A DNA stretch of 64,000 nt from Paracamarosporium sp. OC-R06-R3 (Eukaryota > Ascomycota > Dothideomycetes > Pleosporales > Didymosphaeriaceae): contig JACVRA010000050.1 of assembly GCA_019828545.1 (NCBI GenBank), positions 496,001 through 560,000 on the forward strand. Direction: 5' to 3'. The first letter of the stretch is position 1. Each line of letters begins with the position of its first letter. Position numbers and translations under genes: made by a program. Below the pieces are notes generated by a model. The model made no database searches, had not been told where the DNA came from, and saw only the letters and a list, made by a program, of their open reading frames with translations. Below are positions 57,325 to 64,000 of this stretch, piece after piece.

Positions 57325-58984
57325 ATGGAGACTACTTCACCTATCAAGTCGACCAGAAAATGGTATCACTGGTACTCGCCAGATGATACCCCCGAAGAAC
57401 GACGCTTTTTGTTGAAACTAGATCTCACCATCTTGCCTATCGCTCTGCTTTCATTCTGGATCAAGAACATGGACTATAGCAACATTAGTACGTCGGTCAT
57501 CCCAAAAGTACATCAACATAACTGACCAAATACTTTAAAAAGACAATGCATATGTTTCAGGAATGAAAGAGGAGCTGGGATTCTATGGAAATCAGCTTGT
57601 ACAACTGCAGACGATATTTACTGTTGCCACTGTGGTGTGCCAGCTACCTTTCGCGTATCTCTTCACAAAAGTACCTTTGCATATTCTCTTACCATGCATG
57701 GAACTAGCCTGGGGCGTCTTCAATCTCTTACAATATCGCGCGAATTCTTTCGGAGAACTGGTCGCGTATCGATTCATGGTCGGAGTGTTTGAGGTGAGTA
57801 CCCTTTCTCTGTGCCAGCTACGGACATAGGCTCACCATGTGTAGAGTGCATTTTTCCCAGGTGTGCAATTTGTCCTTGGTTCGTGGTACCGCGGCGACGA
57901 AATCGCTCGTCGAGGCGCATTTTTCTACGTTGGACAAACCGTAGGAGCCATGTCAACGGGCTTACTCACCGGCTCTATCGCGACAACGTTCGGAGGGCGA
58001 CACGGTCTTTCTGGGTGGCGCTGGATGTTCATCTTTACGTCGGTCATCACCTTCCCCATCGCCTTGCTAGGATACATTCTTTGGCCCGGTACGCCGCTCA
58101 AACCAAACAAACTCTTTCTATCCAACTCGGATATCGCACTTGCTCGCAGTCGCCTCGAACGTCATGGACATTTTGACAAGAACGGGTCGCAGGAGGAACC
58201 GAGCCTAAACCTGGCTATTATCAAAAAGACCTTCAGTAGCTGGAAGATCTACGTGCTAACACTCTTCGATGTCGTTTTCTGGGCGACTGGCTTGCATGTA
58301 TCTGGTGGCACATACCTACTATGGATCAAAAGTCTCGGCCGCTACAATGTCGCCGAAGTCAATAACCTGGGTTCTACCGCACCAGCCATTGGAATCTTCT
58401 ATTTGTTCCTGTTCTGCTTCGCCTCCGACATGTTCCTTGGGCGGGCCTGGGCTTTGTCTTTATCCTATGGGTGGAACATGATTGGTCTTATCATTCTCGT
58501 CATTTGGAATGTGCCTGAGTCTGCTAAGTGGTTTGCGTACAACACAATCTACGGTGCGACCATCATCTCACCCGTTTTCCACGGATGGGCAAATGATATC
58601 CTAAAGCACAACACTGCAGAAAGAGCTTTCGTTTTGGTCATCATGAATTGCGTTGCGCAAGGCATGACGGCTTGGATAGCGTTGTTAGTCTTTCCAACGG
58701 TGGAAGCACCGAGGTACACAAAAGGGTTCAGCTTCACGCTGGCACTTTCGTTTGTGTTTCTTGGGCTCGTACAGGTTGTGAGACATCTTCATGATCGTGA
58801 TGAGTGAGTATAGATACCTTTTTTTTTTTTTTAGAATGACGAAGGGACTGACTCTTGCCATAGGCAGCAACGAGATACTACCGAAACACTCCACGATGAA
58901 GTTGCAGTACAAGTGGGCAAGGATCGTATAATATCGACGTCGGCTTCTATAGCCACAACACCTATTACTTACAAGAAGGAATAA
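57325..58984 (+). CDS. MFS transporter, Dal5 (allantoate permease) type anion:cation symporter
   Basis: Four exons: 57325-57487, 57543-57793, 57845-58803 and 58864-58984, giving 497 residues. The N-terminus DDTPEERRFLLKLDLTILP and the first helix with FWIKNMDYSNISNAYVSGM are diagnostic of the Dal5/ACS family, which moves small organic anions such as allantoate, nicotinate, pantothenate or sulfonates. GVFESAFFPG (helix 4) and SGWRWMFI (end of helix 5) also match. Twelve helices are apparent. The last intron contains a T14 tract followed by an AG (58834) and a second AG (58863); both acceptors leave open frames with different tails. I chose 58863, which gives a 40-residue tail. Divergent from the DszA-like monooxygenase, so its substrate may be a sulfonate or similar compound. 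Confidence 0.91.
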
Positions 58985-59460
58985 GCCACCTCGCCACTTA
59001 GAAGTCATTTACGCATTAATTCATAGATCAATAAATGCACTCTTTAAAAACCCTGTTCGCAGTATACAGCTATTTACAATACATTCATCTCTGGCACACC
59101 ATAAACCACTTTTCTCCAGCTCTCCTTCTACAAAATCTCTCCATGCACACCTAACCATCATCACTTTCCTTCCGTCATACCCACCTACATTCGAAAGCAC
59201 AGCTCATCCCTACCTCGCAAACCTACATCCCTAACAACCACACTGGACTAGACCACTCATCAAAGCTATCTTCCGATAAAACAAAGCAAGAAAGGAAATA
59301 ACATCATACCCCACCGATCCTCCTCGTTCTACCCTATCTTACACCTTACGTCCAGTCCGTTCAATTTAGTCTGTCCAATCTGCTCCCATTTCATCTGTGG
59401 ATACGTCTCTTCCCCATTTCCTTCCTCGTGTGTTCAGTGTGTCAGGAGAGTAAGCAAGGT

Positions 59461-59530
59461 GGATGGATGGATAGATCAACGCCCAATCTAGCAGACGGAC
59501 CGGGAGGCAGGCAGACAGGCAGGCAGGTAG
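59461..59530 (+). repeat. GGAT and AGGC/AGAC microsatellites
   Basis: GGATGGATGGATAG is followed by an AGGC/AGAC tetranucleotide array at about 59505-59530. Likely length-variable. Confidence 0.75.
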
Positions 59531-59707
59531 ACTGACAGGTAAGCAATTAGGCAGATAAATAGGTAAATAGTGTATCGCCGAACCCCTCAGAAACAACAAA
59601 TAGAACAAGAAAAGGACGACATGATCCATTCAACCAACCATTCATCCATCACAACACCAGCAGATAGACCGATACATAGATATATAGACCAACTAGGCAC
59701 AAACCGA

Positions 59708-59836
59708 GCAGAAGCAGAAGCAGAAGTAAAGGCAGACAAGAGCCCCGCTTGTACGTGCAGCAGAGAGAGGGACAACATACAATTGGATCGGATAGGATCG
59801 CTTAAGCAAGCAAGCAGTACAAGCAGTACAAGCAGC
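59708..59836 (+). repeat. AGAAGC and AAGCAGTAC short tandem repeats
   Basis: A GCAGAA array at 59708-59726 and a 9-nt AAGCAGTAC repeat near 59812-59835. Confidence 0.65.
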
Positions 59837-60251
59837 AAAATTAGCAGCCCGACCTTGCGCCCAATTAAGACTTCCCTTGCCATTCCTTCCCGATACCAAC
59901 CACCCAACCAAGCACAATAATAGATAAAAATCTCGCCTCACTAAAAGAAATGGGTGTCCCCGTTGTCCACCCGCCCATGCTCCGTACAAAGATAAAAAAA
60001 GGAAAAGCTTAGTGAGAGAAAAGGTTGCATAAATGACGGGTATATGAACGTTTTTGTGGCATCGATCCACAGCCAAACTGCCTGCCTGTCGACCGACGGC
60101 GTTCCTCGGGGTACGGTCTGATTCCGATCTTGTATACGATATGTGACTGTCTTCAGGGGACCCTAGGAAGAAAAACCGCAAGAACCTGGGCCGTGTCCAG
60201 AAAGCACTAGAAGAGCTCATCGGGCAAGATTCAAAGGTAAATGCCGTCGAA

Positions 60252-62673
60252 CTAATCCCCACCAGCTTCTAATGTGTCACCGAAGCCAAAGTCGGCTCCT
60301 AATGAACCAAAACCGGTCGAGTCATCACCGACATGCAGAAATGAGTCAAAGTCGAAATTCTCCAAAGCATTCTGATCGTCAAAACCAAGACCAAGGTTGT
60401 CAAAGTTCTGTCCAAAGAAGTCAGCTATACACTTGGACACAAATAGAAGAGAACAACTCACATCTTCGGACAATTGACCGAACGCCGGGGGGTTGTTATC
60501 CATGGGCGGTGGCTGTTGCGGTGCAGGTTGCTGCGGCGGAACGGCCTGGGGTGCCGGTTGTCCATTGGGACCACTGAAGGACTTGGTTGGATGTACCGGT
60601 GTAACCGGGGCGTTTGGAGTCTGTGGTTCTTCGCCACTGGAAGCTGCTGGAGTCGCACCTGTCGGCCCTTTTTTGTTTGCGGGCTTCTAACATCAATATC
60701 AACGATGCTCAGAGGGAGATGAAAAGTGCGCAACTTTACCTTAGTATCTTTGGTGTTCTTCTTGCCGGGTTTCGCTTTGTTGGCTTGCGAAGGTGTCGGA
60801 GGAGCAGCTGGTTGCGATGGCGATGGTTCTTGCGTGCGGGGCTGCTCACCCGTGGGCGCTGGAGGCGGTGGCATTTGGCGGTTCTGTTGGGGGTTGGCAC
60901 CCATAGGAGCTCCCATCTGTTGCCCAGGCATCATTCCAGGTTGTCCCTGAGGACCGCGCCAAGCACCACCGTTCTGCATGGCAGCCATCTGGGTCCGTTG
61001 CATAGCTTGCATTTGCTCGGGAGTCATCGGCTGTCCATTGATGAACTGAGGATGCGAACTTGGAGGCCTCATTATCTGTGGGTTCATTCCATTCGGATAA
61101 CTGAACTGAGGAGGCATTCCAGGAGGCATCGAATTGGGATCAAATGCTACACCAGGCGCAGGTGAATTGCGCTGTGGCTGCATTGCACCCTCAGGCATCG
61201 GCGATCCAGGAAGAACTTGCTGGTTCATTCGGGGAGTGGCACCTTTCTTCATTTGATCACTGGGGTTAGGCGAAGGCCCGGCTCTACTGCCCTGGGGGGA
61301 CATGGCAGCAGGGAAGCCAGGACCTCCAGGACCTCCAACGGGGCCCTGTGCATGGGGACCGGAGATGCTGTCTTGCTCCTGTCGGGCCATTAGCAACCGC
61401 TTCTTGTTCTGCTGCTCAAGGAGCATCAGCTGCATCTGGTAGTCCTGCAGCGCATGGTTGCCCTGAGGCGGGGCAGCGCCAGCAGGCATTGATGGTCGTG
61501 GTTGGTTGCCGACAAAGATCTCTCCTTCGCCAGTCAGGCCTTGTTGGTTCATCGGAGAGCCTTGTGCGACATTGTTCATCCCCTGGTGGTTATTGAGTGC
61601 CATTCTCTGTTGTTGGACCAGGCTTTGGGCATATACCTCAATTTGCTTTTGCTGTGCGTTTGGCCCCTGCTGGGCGAATTCACCAAACTGATTGCCGGGC
61701 ATGTTACCCGCATTCATTGCACCTGTAAAAGGCACGTGGTTAGCTTCGGGGCCAGAAAATTCCATTGGCGCCTGTGGCAAGCCTTGACTGCGTGCCAGCG
61801 CCATTCGGGGGCTATTGGAAATGGTACCTTCAACTCGAGGACGCTTGTTTGGGGATCCTCCGTTTTCGTTCGGACCCGGTGACTGAGCTCGTTGGCCGTT
61901 CATGTCCATCTGCGAGCCGTCTCTTTGCATCTGTGCCGACATCATGGTCTGGTTCTTCATTTGATTCATGTTTCCCATGGGGTTACCATTGCTACAGAAC
62001 AAAATAAGTCAGTACACGCTGGAGCCGGACAGGGTGGCAAAAACGTACGGACGGTTGTTCATGGCTGCGGCGCGCTTGAGATCGTTCGGAGGGACGCCGT
62101 TTGGCATTGCCCGCAGCATGTTCTGGTACTGGGCGCCGTTCATACCGCCCTGCATCAGCATGCGCTGGTTCCTTGCCTCATTCTGAGCTTGCATGACGTT
62201 CTATGCCTGTCAGTCCCGGTGCCGTTCTGCAGGAGACGAGGCACACTTACGCGAGAATGCTGGATATACTGAGTGCCCTTGGTTTGACGACCGCGGGCGG
62301 CGCTGAATATGTCCCAAAACTGGACCCACCAGTCAAGCAGGAACGAGGTCTCGGTAGCCTGGCCACCGGGCATGTTGGGCAGAGGAAGATCTCCAGAACT
62401 CAACGAGTCGACGCCATTGACGTTTCTTCCGCTCGGGCTCGACTTCTGGGGTGGCCTCAGGTTCATGTTCAGCTCTGCATCGAGCATGGCCTGGGCCAGT
62501 TTGCGGTTGTCGGTGCGCAGAAAGTAGTCGTAGATGTAAGTGTTGAGCTGGTCGCGCGGATCTCCGATGCCAGGCCCCGGCTGCCGCTGGCCATTGCCCA
62601 TGACAGGCGTGCCGTCGAGGGGCCCTGCGCCCGCGTTCATGTTGGCCATGGCGGCCATCTGGGGGTTCTGCAT
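60252..62673 (-). CDS. LisH-domain transcriptional regulator, Som1/SomA/Flo8-type
   Basis: Five exons: 62251-62673, 62049-62200, 60740-61991, 60462-60686 and 60252-60407, giving 735 residues. A LisH motif (about 41-70, DQLNTYIYDYFLRTDNRKLAQAML) is followed by LDWWVQFWDIF, as in the fungal Som1/SomA/Flo8 group that acts under cAMP-PKA to control adhesion, conidiation and virulence. A nuclear-type NKRPR cluster follows (after exon 3 begins). The rest is low-complexity Gln/Pro/Met/Asn, typical of coactivator-like proteins. The acidic aromatic C-terminus (FDNLGLGFDD, FDFDSF) resembles an activation domain. Intron 4 (54 nt, GTGAGT...CTGAC...CAG) is in frame without stops, so a retained form adds 18 residues. 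The ATG at 62673 is the first in frame. Confidence 0.88.
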
Positions 62674-63665
62674 GGCGGCAGAGGGCGATGAGAGGGGACG
62701 CGTGGGAGCGGATAAGGCTGCGCGGGCTGGGAAGGTGTGTCGCGGGTTGCGCACCTGGGTGCTGTGGCTGGACGTGGGTTATAGCAGCATGGACCAGGCG
62801 ACGGGTGCTGGGGGTGCTGAGGGCGCCGCGTTTGCTATCGCATGCAGCGCTGGCGGAGGGGCGCGGCAAGGATGCGGTGCGATCGCGCGGAATGGGTCGG
62901 TGGGTAGACGCGGTGGATGGCGATGTGCAGTATGGGTGTGGAGCGCAGCAGGGTCTAGCGATGGCGTGGTGAGCGAGGAGCCTGCGTGCGGCGAGCAGGG
63001 CGCGGCTCCAAGTCCAGGCGGGCCTCGTAGCCGGCGGGAGGGCGATGAGCTGGCGGGCGTGCGGTGCAGAGTGCAGGCCGCCAAAATGGGGCGCGATGGG
63101 CGAGGGTGGAAGTCAGCACAGCGAGAGAGTAGCGGGCAACTGGGACTCTACGAGGGGGGCTAAGACGCCCATTTAGTGCCCAGCCCGCGCACGTGACGCG
63201 TCCTATAATTGGGCCCCAGCCTCTCACCGCGACCAGCACGGCACGGCGGCGGCGGGCTGCCCTCTGCGCTTACGCCGCCGCCAGCTTCTTGCACGTCAGT
63301 CGTCTGCTCGTTTTCGCACCGTGGTGGGCATGTCATCTGACTGGGCGGCCATGTGAGGTCGAGCCATGGCGCGCGCGGAGGCCCAGAACTCCGACTTCAC
63401 CCGCCGCCATGTTTTGCACATTGTACGTCCTGCGCCTGCGCGACCGCTATCTATCGTCTACATGCCATGGGGCACGGCCAAACAGCGCGTGGGCAGCCGC
63501 CTGCGTTGGGCCCCACAATCTGCACAAGCCCCTCGAGTGCAATTCCTCCTCGCGACAGCCATGGCCGAGTGCAATTCTACAGTGCGCCTGATCCTCCAAT
63601 GCAAAATTCTAGTCCAATGGGTATCCGCCATGTCGTGGCCGTCCCACCCTGCCCCGGTCCCCCCC
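62674..63665. promoter_or_regulatory. GC-rich promoter of the Som1-like gene
   Basis: About 1 kb of GC-rich sequence between the Som1-like start and the BET3 stop. Many overlapping open frames here reflect high GC and have no protein signature. A long 5' leader is likely, as for other LisH regulators. Confidence 0.45.
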
Positions 63666-64000
63666 TCACTCGTCGTCCGGCGGCATCTCATCGTCGATGT
63701 AGCGGATGAGCGATATCCTCATCTCGGTCGTGTCGTTGCCGCGTAGTACGTCGCTAGTAAAATGCGCTTCCACCTGCATGTGCACCTATGCCCAAGTCAG
63801 TCTTAGGCCGAGTGCGCCAATGGGACGAACAACGTGCCATTTCCAGTGCACCCCTGAGCACGCCCACAAGTATGTTGGAGAACCACAGCTCATCCTGTGC
63901 CCGGCCGTCGTCGGGCAGCTCTACAAAGTCTGCCAGCGGGTTCTCCTCGAAGATGAGTGAGAACTGCTTGTTGTCGCTCGACCAATTCGTAATCGTCGGC
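63666..64000 (-). CDS. BET3: TRAPP complex subunit Bet3, C-terminal part (runs off the window)
   Basis: The window shows two exons, 63838 to beyond 64000 and 63666-63785, encoding the last 93 or so residues. Bet3 is the central, lipid-modified subunit of TRAPP complexes that tether vesicles between ER and Golgi and activate Ypt1. The segment [20 protein letters not shown], then [11 protein letters not shown] joined to [19 protein letters not shown] and the acidic end MPPDDE match Bet3 closely. The intron between ALEM and VHMQ (63786-63837, 52 nt) starts with GC (GCACGT) rather than GT; no in-phase GT donor is available, and branch CTGAC and TAG are normal. The 5' part lies past the right edge. 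Confidence 0.92.

Larger units (their letters stand above)
58985..60251. other. Intergenic with microsatellites
   Basis: Convergent 3' flanks of the transporter and the Som1-like gene, 1.27 kb. Contains short tandem repeats listed next; open frames across them are low-complexity artefacts. Confidence 0.5.

Noticed and set aside
59570..59920. Open frames on both strands in the microsatellite region
   Set aside because: Their sequence is translated tandem repeats (Gln/Ala/Ser runs) with no conserved feature.
63193..63746. Overlapping plus-strand frames opposite BET3 and in its 3' flank
   Set aside because: They are GC-driven, have no motifs, and part of them is antisense to the well-supported BET3 exon.

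Overview
The window is nuclear DNA from a filamentous ascomycete (Pezizomycotina). Three things show this: genes are broken by many 46-78 nt introns with GTAAGT/GTATGT/GTGAGT-type donors and CTAAC/CTGAC branch sites; the gene set is typical of such fungi (white collar 2, a Som1/Flo8-type LisH regulator, HET-domain proteins, PTH11-like rhodopsin-fold receptors, AA9 LPMO, a Zn2Cys6 factor); and intergenic spacers run 0.4-1.6 kb. A plant-associated or saprotrophic Dothideomycete (Pleosporales-like) is my inference from gene content, not something a marker gene proves. Most gene models below were spliced by hand. Exon lengths were checked for phase, so the combined lengths divide by three.

Layout. 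1-10 kb: an AAA ATPase with a Cys-rich insert; a divergent pair of secreted plant-cell-wall enzymes (AA9 LPMO and CE1 esterase) sharing one promoter; a zinc alcohol dehydrogenase. 10-16 kb: an AT-rich accessory stretch with an APH-fold kinase, a small Cys/His protein and the remnant of a HET gene. 16-22 kb: a conserved block with RAD50 and white collar 2 back to back over a 405 bp promoter. 22-30 kb: a cytochrome P450, an HPP membrane protein and a secreted CALB-like lipase. 30-38 kb: a HET-domain gene and two PTH11-like membrane receptors. 38-42 kb: a beta-lactamase-fold hydrolase and a secreted FAD oxidase, convergent. 42-49 kb: an arylsulfatase and a sugar transporter, divergent, then a Zn2Cys6 factor. 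49-54 kb: a family-16 methyltransferase, a GH31 alpha-xylosidase and a homoserine-acetyltransferase-like alpha/beta hydrolase. 55-59 kb: an FMN-dependent DszA/NtaA-type monooxygenase divergent from a Dal5-type transporter. 60-64 kb: the Som1/Flo8-type regulator and the 3' end of the TRAPP subunit gene BET3.

Functional themes. The window mixes housekeeping genes (RAD50, WC-2, BET3, Som1) with nutrient-acquisition modules. The LPMO/esterase pair suggests coordinated xylan/cellulose attack; its promoter carries XlnR-like and CreA-like motifs. The arylsulfatase, the DszA-like monooxygenase with its transporter, and the homoserine-acetyltransferase-like protein together suggest scavenging of organic sulfur, but this is inference. 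The HET and receptor genes at 30-38 kb look like accessory self-recognition and sensing genes. No tRNA, rRNA, CRISPR or intact transposon was recognised.
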